A program made the translations under genes and the position numbers. Positions 1-10,766 of a stretch of DNA of 64,000 nt are shown here, piece after piece. The first letter of the stretch is position 1. The number at the start of each line of letters is the position of its first letter. The notes under the pieces were generated by a model, which did not search any database, was not told where the DNA came from, and was given only the letters and a program-made list of their open reading frames with translations. The DNA comes from Zopfochytrium polystomum (taxonomy: Eukaryota; Chytridiomycota; Chytridiomycetes; Chytridiales; Chytridiaceae), in contig JAIVFJ010000043.1 in NCBI GenBank assembly GCA_025765615.1, positions 248,001 through 312,000 on the forward strand, read 5' to 3'.

Positions 1-3000
1 AAAAATTGATGCGAGCATCCTTCAATCGATGGTTAATAATTCATATGGAGCAAGTGTGCTCACTCGCCGGCACTCTGCCCTGCAAAGCACCCTCTATTCA
101 AGACCTGCGGAAATAGAAACGAGCAATGGCCAAGACGAGAAGGCTTCCATCCGCGAATCTGAAGTTCATGAGAGGAGTTCCCCCAGTTTGAAGCAAATCG
201 GCAGGAATCCTTCCCTGCCCCACCACAATGATAGATACGCTTCCACTACAACCTTCAATGGCAGTCTTATCATGATAAATCAAGCAGATGGGTTCATTGC
301 TGGAGCCCAGTTTACGCCTTTTAAGAACCAGCTGTTGAAACGAACCTCCACAATCGACCGAAAACGGCAATTAAATGAGAGCCGAAACACTTCGGTGCAC
401 CAACTCGTATTTGCGTCAGAAGCAACACTTCCCACCGAGCACGCGACAGCTCCACCTACGGACTCGTCCCACAAAAAGGGAGAGGCGGAGACTGGAAGGC
501 GCCGGTCTTCAATATTGGCTAGTCTGCACATACGGTCGCCCCGCTCCAACGCGTCAGGAACGTTCAGCCCTCGGTCCAGGCGCGTGTTTCCATCGCACAC
601 GCATCGTTCAGCCGCTGGCAGCAAGGCAGGCTCGACGTCGTCGCTGAGGGCACCTCCGCCAAGCCGGAGACGGTCGTCATGGTTTGGAAGTCTATTTGAG
701 ACAAAAGCAGAAAGCACCTATGGCATGGAGAGTCGTACAACTATGCCTTCGGTTCTGATCGAAGAGGTCTCGACCGACTCGAACTTGAGTGTTGTGGCGG
801 AGGACCAACCAAAGATCGACCGAATGCCTCATCGTATATCGACTGTTCGTTATAGCGATGCTGAAAAGGCTCAGCGGTCAACTCTAGTCAACATCTTTCG
901 AAAACAAGGAGGAGTAGAGGGCTCAAACTATACCCAGATTGCTGGTTCACATAGCGAGGTTCCCTATCGAATAAAGTCACAGCGAGACATTGAAGACCAA
1001 TCAGGGGCGCGATCCGTGAAAAAATTAGAAACAAACGACGAGCACAGTATGGCTGCAAGCGAGCCGAACCCAATGATGTTGACCGCAGACAATTCCCAGC
1101 TAACACCGGATGAGGCAACCCAACCCCAAGTCTCGGACTTGAAAGATGCGAACTTGCTATTTAGCATGGAAGAGCTGGCGTCTCGAGCATATCGTTTGCA
1201 CGAGGCCCACGACGTTGAAGCATTCATGTCTGGAGGTGTTTTTCCTTCGCCTCATGGGGGCACGTCGGTCGAAATGCAGAAGGAAAGCCATTTCATGGAA
1301 GCTGTGGCAGACGCACGCAAGAGCTTTTTAAGCTTGTTCCACATTCCAGCTGGCCCAATGGCACGTAAGGGTAACGAAGCCATTGCACGGAAAGATTCCT
1401 CAGCTGCCAACTCGGCTTCGCCGCTTACATCGTTTGGTATTGCTGCTGCCCTCTTGCAGACCGACCTGCAGTTTTCTGATCGCGAAAAGGAGAAGAACTT
1501 CCAACTTGATAGCAGTGCCACCCGATGGACCCACTTCCAGCGCCTCGCTCTAAAAGGAGTTTTGGTGCAAGTATACTTGGTTTTTCTTGCCATTCTGAAC
1601 GTCTATATTGTTCGCGGATTCGTTGGCCCTCGAAACAACCCCATTATATCCAGCCCTCCGACCGTAAATGATTCAGACGCAGGCTTTGCCACCAGTTCAG
1701 GGTCTGTTCTTGAATCTAGCTCTTTATGGTTCGCTGTTCTCGGGGTTGTCATCGTCTTCATCGGCTCGCAACTTTTGATCACTGTAGTCTGCAATCAACT
1801 TCGTGCTCCAAGCCCCGCTCACGAGCAATGGATCGCGCGATGCTCTATTTTTTCCGTCTTCGCCGTAGAAGCGTTTACTGTGTACAACTGGAACGGTTTG
1901 CGGCAATATTTTCTATTCCAATCGTTGAGCATGATGCACTGCATTTTGGTTTTCATCCTGCTCATGTATTCGCTATCGCTCAAGGAGCGAATCTTGATTT
2001 GCATTGTCGTCGGATTCGCAATATCTGTATACGACGCCAGTTTTACAAGGAATTACGCTCTGATGTTTTTCGGTCCTCTTTTCTCTGTTTCTGTTTGGGG
2101 AACTGTTTTCGCCCTGTTGTCGGCCCTGGAGAGGATGGCCTATCACATCGATACGACTTTGACGCGACAGTCGGAAATGGTGAAGGAAGCCATTGCGAAA
2201 TCCAGTGGGCTGTTGAACACCGTCATGCCGCAGAGATTTATCATGCAGCTGCTTGTAGACCCCAATGTGGTCTTTTTCGAGGAGTTTGAGATGATCACTG
2301 TCTTGCACATGGACATTGCTGGGTACGAATATAAAGGGGCTTCTGTTTTCGCTTGAAGAAATGTACGTTCCTTGTTCTCAACGGTCTCACAGGTTCACAG
2401 CCATGTCCAGTTCGCTGGAACCCATAGACGTTTTCTTAATAGTCAACAACCTTTTCTCGTACTTTGACCGCCTGACCGAGGATTTCGACGTTGAGAAAAT
2501 CACGACTATTGGTGGGTTTCACAACTGTCCTCTTGTCCACTCAAGTATTTCAAGCTGATCTCTACCTTAATGCAGGCGATGCGTACGTCGCCTGCTCTTC
2601 TCTTACAAGAACGGAAGACCCCGCCCTCTCTGCCACGGCTGTTTGCATCGTTGCTTTGATGATGCAATCCTTTGTCAAGGACCAACTGAACGAGTCTGAA
2701 CTGATGAAGAGCAAACTCCGTCAATCGTGCACCATGCGGATAGGCATTCACTCTGGCCCGTGCCATGGATCTATTGTCGGCGGGTCGACGAATTTTCGGT
2801 ACGATCTCATGGGAGAAGCAGGTGAGTGGTGGGGAAAGGCGAACGGCGCTCCCCATTTCTCTTTTGTTTCCTCACTTCTCTCTTGTTTTATGTCGTTGGT
2901 TGTCATACCTGCGGAACGCCTGCGTCTAACCAGTCCTATCGTTTAATTAAAGCGTCCGTCTCCGAGAAGGTGCAAGAGCAGTGCATCCCGGGCAATGTGT

Positions 3001-3134
3001 TCATCACCGGAGCGACAGTGGAACTGGTCAAAAACTATCGTGGCTTTGAGATCAGGCAGACCGAGATGTGTTCAGCGCGACAGGAGCTGTTTCATTTGGT
3101 CGGAAATTCTTATTTTCACGGTGGGACTGTTTGA
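1..3134 (+). CDS. Membrane-bound class III adenylate/guanylate cyclase-like protein, 5' end possibly incomplete
   Basis: Proposed coding exons are 29-2322, 2393-2511, 2576-2821 and 2953-3134 (946 residues from the ATG at 29). The frame stays open to the window edge, so the true start may lie upstream. About 500 Ser/Arg-rich, probably cytosolic residues come first. About six hydrophobic segments follow (positions ~1560-2130), then a short linker and the cyclase domain. Splicing restores the metal-binding motif DIAGFT across the first intron and TIGDAY across the second, so both metal-binding aspartates are present. The usual substrate-selecting Lys (adenylyl) or Glu (guanylyl) just before TIG is Thr (KITTIG). 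The second specificity position is Asp (RYDLMG), as in adenylyl cyclases. The VNxASR motif with the transition-state Asn and Arg is not recognisable; the region reads SEKVQE. Class III cyclase ancestry is secure. Substrate and activity are not. Confidence 0.8.
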
Positions 3135-3373
3135 GAATGCTTCGATGTGCGTGGAGCTGTTGCGAGTGTGTGCGTGTGCGTGTGCGTCTGTGTGTGGAAG
3201 TGGGCGAAGAAGGGGAGGGGAACCGTGTACATATATGAAAGAATCGATTGTCTATTGATGGATGGCTTCGGTGCCTCATTCGTCGCAACACTCAATCGCG
3301 AAAATCGAGATTCCAAAAAAAACCACACTAAAAAAGTACAACAAAAAAAAAGCAATTCAATCGGCCTCTCAAA

Positions 3374-6347
3374 ATGTTCCCATCACGTGACCTGCATCTC
3401 CCTCCCGCCTTCTCCAAGAAGGCTCTTCCTCCTGTGCCATCGCCACCCTGGGGGACCGCCACCGCCGCTGCTTCTCGTTGGCCGCAACCGCATAACCTCC
3501 CCTCTCATGGTGCCCACCGCGGCTTACCCGGCAGAGCGAGTGCTGCCGAGGGCGGCCCCGCTGCTCAGTCCTCCTCGTACTTGTCTGGTGCGCTCGCTTT
3601 CGATCCAAAGGACATGTATGCCGACGCCTCGGACGACGAGGATGACGACGACTCGCTGGAGGACGCCTCGGAACCCGGAATCACCAGCATCGAAAGGAAA
3701 AAAGCCATTGCAGATCCAGAGCCCCCCGATGTCGCCAAACCCGCCGCCGGCCCAAGAGAACCGAGCGATCGTTCCAACGACGCCAAAATCTGGAACTCGC
3801 CTCTCAATCCAAGCTCACTGACGATCGCAACTTTGGCCAGTCCTCCCACAGCTGCGCCTAATGTATGCCGCGAAACTCCAGTACCCGTTGAAGAACCGAA
3901 CTCCCTGGCAACCGATACAGCGATGGACGCTTCATTTGCTGTGGCAGAACCTCGCTTCGTTGAAAAGGTTGACTTGTTGAAAGAGGTTCGTCAATCCGTC
4001 AACCCAGCTTCATGCTTCATCGACTGATCAAAAACTACTCTGCAGTCTCCTACTCGAATTTCTCCTCCAAGCTCTCAAGATGGTGACCTTGGACTGATGG
4101 AACCCACTAGCTCGAATGCTGGGAGCAGTGATCTGCAGCATGCTCCTGCGTCCGATGAACATTCCGAGTCCGAGCGCTCGGAAGATAACCACGGTGACAA
4201 ATCGACCAAGCACGAGGAAACCGAAACGCAAGCCAATATCGTGCCCAGCCCGTGCCCTTCTGTGAGCGGGTATTCCTCTTCCAACAGCGAGGAAGGAGGA
4301 CAAGGAGAGGTATGGAAAGGGGATGGGGCGCAAGAGGCACAGGGCTACCCGGCAGTGTCAGTTACTGCTTTGTCTTCCTTCACGTCGTTGGAAGCCGAAG
4401 ACGATTATCGGTCCGGTCGGCGGTTGCTGAAGCGCCTCGCTGATCAATCAAGACGGCAGCAGCTTCAAATGTACACGCTGGCTGTGAAAAGGCTGGAGTC
4501 CGCTGCGGGACCTGGCCAACACCCCGAAGCCATGAAACTATTGGCCGAAACAGTGTACGGCAAAATGTCGCCTCTGTCGAACGCCTCCAAGGCAAACGAA
4601 TGGATAAAACGGCGCACTGCGTACTTGGAAACACCAGAGGGAATGATGGCCCAAGCAACATTCCTCTACCGAGCGAAAGTGCTTGAGGATGACCATGAAG
4701 GAACGGAATCCGAAACTCTACTAGCCAAAAGATCTCCAAGCCCATGTGCGGCAACTTCGAAGTTTATCGCGACCCACAAAGTCAATCCCAAAGAGGGGGA
4801 GTGCATGGAATACATCCGCCGCGCAGCAGACCTCGGCCATCCGGCAGCGTTCCACGAGCTGGGTTTGTTTCTTTGGGAATCAGGAAAGCAAGAAGAAGCG
4901 ATTTCACTGTTACTCCGAGCTGCTGCGACTGGAAAGTCTTCAGCTAGCGATGTTTGGCTCTCCAAAGCGTGTGAGGCCGGCGTTTCAGGAATATCAAACC
5001 AAGATGTCTCGAAAGCACGCGCGCAGGCCAAAAAGGTTTTGGCGGAAGAGCGAAATGCTGGCAAAAAGCAAGCAGCTTCACAGCATGAGCATCAAGAGAG
5101 CGCTGGGGGACCTCCAACTAGTGATGCAATTAAATTAATCGAGGCAGAGGCTGCTATGAGAATTGCAAATGACTCCGAACTGCGCATCGCTATCCGAAAC
5201 ATGGAGTGGGGTCACTATACTACTGGAGTTGCGCAAGTACACAGATTAGCAACCACACACCGTAATCAAGCCGCCCAGTTATATTTAAATCCTGACTTGT
5301 CGACTGTACCCTCCACCAAGGCTGGCGCCGTCATCATGTTCCATATCGGTGCGCATCATGCTGCCCACGGTGATCCTGTCACTGCTGTCAAATGGTTTCG
5401 GAAGTCAGCAACTGCTGGATACCAGGAGGGAATGCTCACCTACGCAGCATACTTAGTAGTCGGAAAAGGCCTCGAAAGACCAGATCCCGGGCAAACCATG
5501 GTGTGGTTAATGAAGTGCTGGGACTCGTTCCGCAGCAAGGAGGCGGCTCTAGCTTTGGGAGAAGCATACACAAAGGGGCTAGGCGTACCCCCGGACCCCT
5601 CAAAAGCGGTCAAGTGGTATATGCGAGCTTGGGACGCAGGCTTTTTCCCTGAAGCTGCATTTGCAGTCGGCCTTGCCTATGCAACTGGATATACTCCTGG
5701 AGCGGTGGACCCAGCTGAGTGGTCAGAGGCGCAAGGATCGGAATTGGCTGTGGGAGACATTGTGAACGAGGTTCTGGTCGAACGAATTGTAACTCCCTCC
5801 AAGTCTGCAACTAGCACCCCTGAGAATGACCCAGCGATCTCCTCGAACCCGGAAGACACACCAGAACCGCCGAAGCCCTCAAGAGCTGCACCGAAACCTT
5901 ACAAACCAGCAAAACCTATGACCATCGATAAATGGCGTGCTGGATTTTGGTACCGTCGTGCCATTGAACAAGGCAACCACGTCCGTGCATGTAATAATCT
6001 TGGAGAGATGTATATGACGGGCAAGGGGGTAGTGAGGGACGATGTTGCTGGTTTCAACCTCTTCAGCCGTGCCGCCAGGTGAGCATCAGCCTCGTTATTT
6101 ATAGAAAGCTGACTTTGATTACAGAGCCGGTCTGCCTGAGGCGGAATACAACATAGGGAGATGCTACCGCGATGGGCGAGGATGTAAGGCTGATGAGGAC
6201 CGCGCGGTACTATGGTTCAAAAAGGCTGAAGCAAATGGTAAGCTCCTGGCTTGGAGAATTCCTCCGACACACGTTTTAACACACCATTTAGGCATTAAGC
6301 AAGCGACTATCGCACTTTCTCACTGTAAATCGAACATTGCCACTTAA
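3374..6347 (+). CDS. Sel1-like repeat (SLR/TPR-type) protein
   Basis: Proposed exons are 3374-3985, 4046-6078, 6125-6237 and 6292-6347 (937 residues). The first donor is uncertain: 3968, 3986 and 3998 all keep frame. The N-terminal third is Pro/Ser-rich and acidic, with a run of Asp/Glu near residue 85, and looks disordered. The rest carries Sel1-like helical repeats. Clear examples are LGEAYTKGLGVPPDPSKAVK, then LGEMYMTGKGVVRDDVAGFN, then a last unit with the pattern YNIGRCYRDGRGC. Sel1 repeats are solenoid scaffolds, found for example in fungal chitin-synthase activators of the Skt5/Chs4 type and in ER-degradation factors. A CAAX box like that of Skt5 is absent, because the protein ends in KSNIAT, so the partner cannot be named. 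It follows the cyclase by about 240 nt on the same strand. Confidence 0.82.
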
Positions 6348-6444
6348 CGCAAAGTTGTCTCTTTTTATTTTGCATTTATTTACTTCACCACACGTTTTCC
6401 TTCCTGTCTGTTCACGACCTGCAAATTTTTCAGTTGCGCAAACG

Positions 6445-6476
<32 letters not shown>

Positions 6477-7723
6477 AAAGAAAGAAAGAAGAAATGCCGA
6501 CTCAGAACCACTTTCTTGGAAGGGAGCAAAAAGAACCGTGGAACATCTCTGGGGGTGGGCAGTTGTGTTGAAGTGGGTCCGGAGCTGGTGGTGAGCTCTG
6601 GCGGAGTTTCACATCTACGCTGGCGAGGTTCGCTAGTATCATACAGATTTTCGGAAACGTTGAAATGGAAGGACTGCGAGCGGAATTATTTCAAGCGAAC
6701 TAGATTGCTCTGAGCTTCTGCGTTGGTTTGGATTTCCAGCTGCTCCCACTACGAACACAACCAGAGCGGATGTGCCGAGTGTGGCAGTAGGACGGTCGTT
6801 GCCGCAAGCTGTCGTCGAACCCTGTCTTCCTTTCAACGATTCCTTCCCTCCTCTCATCCAGTGCCGACAGAGCGGTCTCACGCGTGATGCGTGCGGTACG
6901 AACGGGGGGCTTCCCTCTCAGCCTATCCGACGCCTTTTCTCGTTGAAGCAGTTTGTAATCCATTGTCCAACCACGATGTTATGACAGGTACCCCACCGAC
7001 TTTCCATCCTCGCCGCTCCCCCTCGGCGCTTCCCATGACGACCAGCACCGAACAGAACCCAGTCCCAAGTAAATGGACACATCATGCCGGATTCTGCGAC
7101 CGTTTACATACGTGCAAGCAGCCAACACTGACACTACCCCTTGGTGGCGGCTACCGCTCAAGCCGGTTTCTGTACCGAACCGCACAATCGACTCGGTTCG
7201 CAAGTGGGTCCCTCGGAGAAGCCGCGGTCATCTTTGTCGGACGTCTTCCTGCTCGATTGGAAGCTTTGCCGGATGTTGGGGTGATAATGGAGAGCCACTA
7301 TCTCTGTCGATGACCTCTAAACCACGTACCTTTCGCCCCAGCCCCACTATCAAATGAAACAAACGATAGCATACCGTAGCATTTGTTTCCCCCTCAGGGA
7401 ATGGCTGGAACACCTCAATGCTCTATTTACGAGAACTTGTCGTCATTGTGAACGCGCCCGTCAACCCAGTAACAAAGCAACTCCAGCGAATATAGCTCCA
7501 ACTGCACATAGGTGTATTGAAACTGTGACAAACCCACGCTGCAGTTGGCTTAAAGGGTTGACTGATGATTTGTATCGCCAAAGGGGCTTCACTTTTTAAA
7601 CCGGTTACAAACCGCTTGCAGCAGATGGATGGAGTGCTTAGTGTTCACTGTGTTAGGCAAGATATGGAAAATCAGATTATGCGGCAGATCAACACAGATA
7701 AAGCAAGCAGTAGAATAAGTTTC
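6348..7723. other. Intergenic stretch without a firm gene
   Basis: This lies between the Sel1 gene and the convergent DUF4246 gene. It contains the poly-A tract listed separately. Some short plus-strand frames between about 6700 and 7360 have protein-like composition, for example a Pro/Thr/Val-rich stretch near 6740-6880 and a Ser/Leu-rich one near 7205-7290. None shows a recognised domain or a convincing chain of exons. A small spliced gene here cannot be excluded. Confidence 0.4.
6445..6474 (+). repeat. Poly-A tract of 30 nt
   Basis: An uninterrupted run of 30 adenines sits about 100 nt downstream of the Sel1 gene stop codon, followed by a GGAAAGAAAGAAAGAAG purine stretch. It could be a simple homopolymer or the A-tail scar of an old retroposed copy. 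No target-site duplication or upstream element was recognised. Confidence 0.9.
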
Positions 7724-9696
7724 TCACCAGAGGAAGATACTGTGTATATTGGCAAACTCCCCTTCGGGGGTGATCTTCCTCTCTTCCGAAATTTCAACCT
7801 GGACCCTGTCGGCTTCATCTGGCGTCATCACAGTCCCAAGTCTCTTCATAATTGATTCGACGGTTTCGTTGGGAATCTGACGAGGAAGCACCTCTCTCAG
7901 CAAAGACGCCACCCATTCTCTCTGCTGTGGCGGAACAAAGCGGGTGGAATAGACGCCTGGTGCAGCGTCTGGATGGACCAAGAAGAACGCCAACATCTTG
8001 CGGTGGCCCGGCCGCGTCCGGTCCTGCAGCGAAAACGGCTCCAGCTTATGGTGAAGAAAGTTAGGAAACGCAACGCAGCGGCCGCCGCGCGCAACAGCCG
8101 ACCCGGTCGACTGGAGGGGCTTCGAAAATTCGTTTTCAAACCCAAATAGGTACTGGAGGAAATCGAAATCGTTTTGCCCGTAGGACCAGTTTTCATGGTC
8201 AAACACATTCCGGAACGACAGACGCGATTCCGTGATGTTTTCGACGTCGTAGTAGATCAAGCCGGTTGCCGCGATGCACTCGTTTTCCATACCTTGTTTT
8301 CACAGAGAAGCAGCTGATGTCAAAATTACAACCAGAGGAAAAGGAATGCAGCGAACCTTCAATGTGCCAGGATCCGCCAGGATAGTCTGGCTTCTCGGGG
8401 GCGAGGTGAATGTTTGCCATCTTGAAAATGACTTGCAGCCTGCAATCCTTGAGTGCCCGAGTACAGTGGGTTGTCTCAAGTCCCCCAAGAAGAGCTGCAC
8501 GAACCATTTCTGGCCGTACACCATCCTTTGCAACTCGGGGGTCACTGGGGGACACCCACCTATCTTTCAATAGTTCGGCATTCTGAGCTTCCTGCTCACT
8601 CATGTCCCCACTCCGGGGCGCCTTCCATCGCTCGAAATCACGCATGGTCGGCGTGTACTCCATTCTCAGGGCAAAGTCTATTTCAGAAAAGCTTTCTCCA
8701 AACGCTTCTAAATCATCGAAGTACTGCGGATCCTGAATCTCCTCCACAGACTTTCCAATGCATTTCGCAAACTGGACACGGATCCATTCCCACTGATCCA
8801 TCTTGGGCTCAAGTTCCCGGGTATCGATCGCCATGCGGTGGAACGGCTCGGTCGTCAGGCTGCCGAGCGCCCTCTCGAACATGGGAAGCATGGCTTCCGA
8901 GAACGTCGTAGAGCGCGGCGTGCCGCTCCGGGTGCAGGTTGTTGATGTACGAGTCGATCTTGGCCCTCCCGTCCGCGTCGACCACGACGTCCGAAGGCAG
9001 CCACTGGAACTTCTCGGACGCGTCGCCGCCGTTCGGTTTGGGCGGCGCCGGGATGACGGTCTCGCCGACCAAGACGTTCGGGAGGGTGGATGACAGCGAT
9101 CGCCCGAACACGAGCGCGTGGGGCGACGGGTGCGCCAGGTTCAGGACTTGGCCGTCCGAGCCGGGGTGCCACGACCCCGCCGCGAACGCTGCAGCCTCCA
9201 ACGGCCGAGCGAGATCGCGCAGGCGGGCGAGGAGCCCGGGCGAAAGCAGGTCGTCGGAGTGGTGGACGCCGTGCACGGCCGTCGGGGTGATGGTCGACAT
9301 TGCCGGCGTGGCAGCCGCGGCGTCGAGGGACAGATCGGCAGGCACCCGATGCAGAAGCAGCGTCGACTCGATGTAGTCCAGCTCCTCGCGGAGGAGGTCC
9401 CAATCGACGGGCTCGGCGTCGTCGTCGTCGTCGTGGTCGTCGTTGGATTCGAGCGGGTTCTTGATGTCGCGGAAGGCGGCCGTGGCTTCCGTGCGCCATC
9501 GTTCCCACAAGGCGGGATCCCTGCGCTTGATCCACCAGTTGGGCTTCTCGAGGATCTCGTTGAGGACGCGGAGATAGCGCAGCTCGACGACGGGGAACGC
9601 GAGCATCCGCCTGTTGCGGAGGGATTGCGCAATCCTCCTGGCGGCTGCGTGTGGTGACGTATCTCCGTCGCGGCTGGTGTTGGGGAACAGCAACAT
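7724..9696 (-). CDS. DUF4246 family protein (putative Fe(II)/2-oxoglutarate oxygenase-like), apparent frameshift
   Basis: Two exons read leftwards: 9696-8357 and 8292-7724, joined by a 64-nt GT-AG intron (8356-8293). The protein would have about 635 residues. Family hallmarks, in order, are INNLHPERHAALY, then GGSWHIEG joined by splicing to a segment with NECIAATGLIYYD, then GRCVAFPNFLHHK, then GHRKMLAFFLVHP. WHIEG, the later LHHK and the Arg in GHRK are candidates for the His-x-Asp/Glu...His metal triad and the co-substrate Arg of a 2-oxoglutarate oxygenase. That role is inferred for the family and not proven. Near 8904-8908 the reading frame shifts by one base between HAALYD and FSEAMLPMFERAL with no room for an intron. 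An assembly indel or a true inactivating mutation are both possible. An Asp-rich loop lies near residue 90. Confidence 0.82.
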
Positions 9697-10112
9697 GTTT
9701 GTTCAGGTCGTTTGTTTCTCGAGGTGATGATGGTTTGTCGGGGTTGGACGTGGGCCAAATGTGCCGTTTTCGCGACGGGGGCGTGAACAATACATACGGC
9801 CCCACCTCTTCTTCTTCTGCAATGCAGCCGCCGCCCTCCAAGTCCCCTCCCCCTCCCTCCAGCTGTTCCTACCGTTGAAGTCGCATCTCTGGGTCATTCC
9901 ACGTCCTGCAGCACTTCCTGCTCCGGGCGGGAAAGGGATACATGGGCGAAGCGACTTTTTTTTCGGGAGGCGGTGTGTGATGAGGGCGGCGACATCCACC
10001 TTGAACCTTTTGAAGGAGAGAAGGTCACGACAAGAAGCGTGAAGAGCGAAAGGGCGAGAAACACTGGGTGCGCGGCGCCCCTCGTCTCTCCCCCCGCTCA
10101 CCGCGTCTCCGT

Positions 10113-10766
10113 TCAACCGTACGCTTTGGGCTCCAGCTTTACAGCTTTACGACTGTGTGGAGCGGGATGTTGATGTACGGCAGCCCGTCGTGCGAGTCGT
10201 TCAGAAAGTACCCGTACAGCCCCCGCAACACGGCCTGATGCCCGACGACCAGGATCGAGTGGTTCGACTCGTATAGGCGCTCGAGCTCCAGCGTGGCGGG
10301 CTCCAACCGGCGCACGACGTTCTCCCCGCCGCGATTCTTGCACACGAACTTGTCCGTGTACAGATGATCCTCCGGATACTGCGCCTCGATCTCGTCGTAC
10401 GACAGCCCGTCGCGCGTTCAGCCCGTCCAGCGCCTTCCGCTGCAGCTGCGCGAACGGCAGCAGCGACTCCGTCTGGATCGTGCGGCGCAACGTCGACCTC
10501 CACACGGTCAGCCACTGCGGCTGAGGCGTATGGCGTTTTACGACGCGACCAACACGACGCGCGAGCGGCGCAGATCACACCGCGCTGCTTCTACTTCTCG
10601 CGGCACGGCGAGTCCGAGTTCAACGTCGCCGGCCGCATCGGCGGCGACGCCGGGCTGTCCGAGCGCTGTACGCACGCGCGCTGCCGGGCGTCGTCGCAGC
10701 GCAGCTGGCGTCGTCCGCACGAACCCCGCTGCCTGCAACCAAGGTCCAGCCGGACTGGATGGTTTG
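10113..10766. pseudogene. Scrambled remnant of 6-phosphofructo-2-kinase/fructose-2,6-bisphosphatase (halves on opposite strands)
   Basis: Plus strand 10530-10571 encodes AFYDATNTTRERR, a conserved kinase-domain motif. One frame over, 10574-10666 encodes ITPRCFYFSRHGESEFN and GRIGGDAGLSER, the start of the bisphosphatase domain with its catalytic RHGE. Another frame over, 10666-10766 continues with LYARALPGVV to QPDWMV and a stop. The next part of the same domain lies on the minus strand, starting beside it: about 10520 leftwards reads LTVWRSTLRRTIQTESLL. After a frame change it reads GLSYDEIEAQYPEDHLYTDK, LVVGHQAVLRGLYGYFL and PLHTVVKL. The kinase core, including the P-loop, and about 130 residues before ITPR are missing. 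An 8-nt tandem duplication near 10139-10155 adds a frameshift at the C-terminus. Deletion, inversion and frameshifts together indicate a dead gene. A misassembly is the alternative. Confidence 0.8.

Noticed and set aside
6445..6500. Retrotransposon or processed pseudogene marked by the poly-A tract
   Set aside because: No reverse-transcriptase sequence, no gene copy upstream and no target-site duplication was seen.
8855..9841. Minus-strand frame of 328 codons overlapping the DUF4246 gene
   Set aside because: Arg/Pro-rich composition from GC-rich DNA. The DUF4246 motifs are in the other frame.
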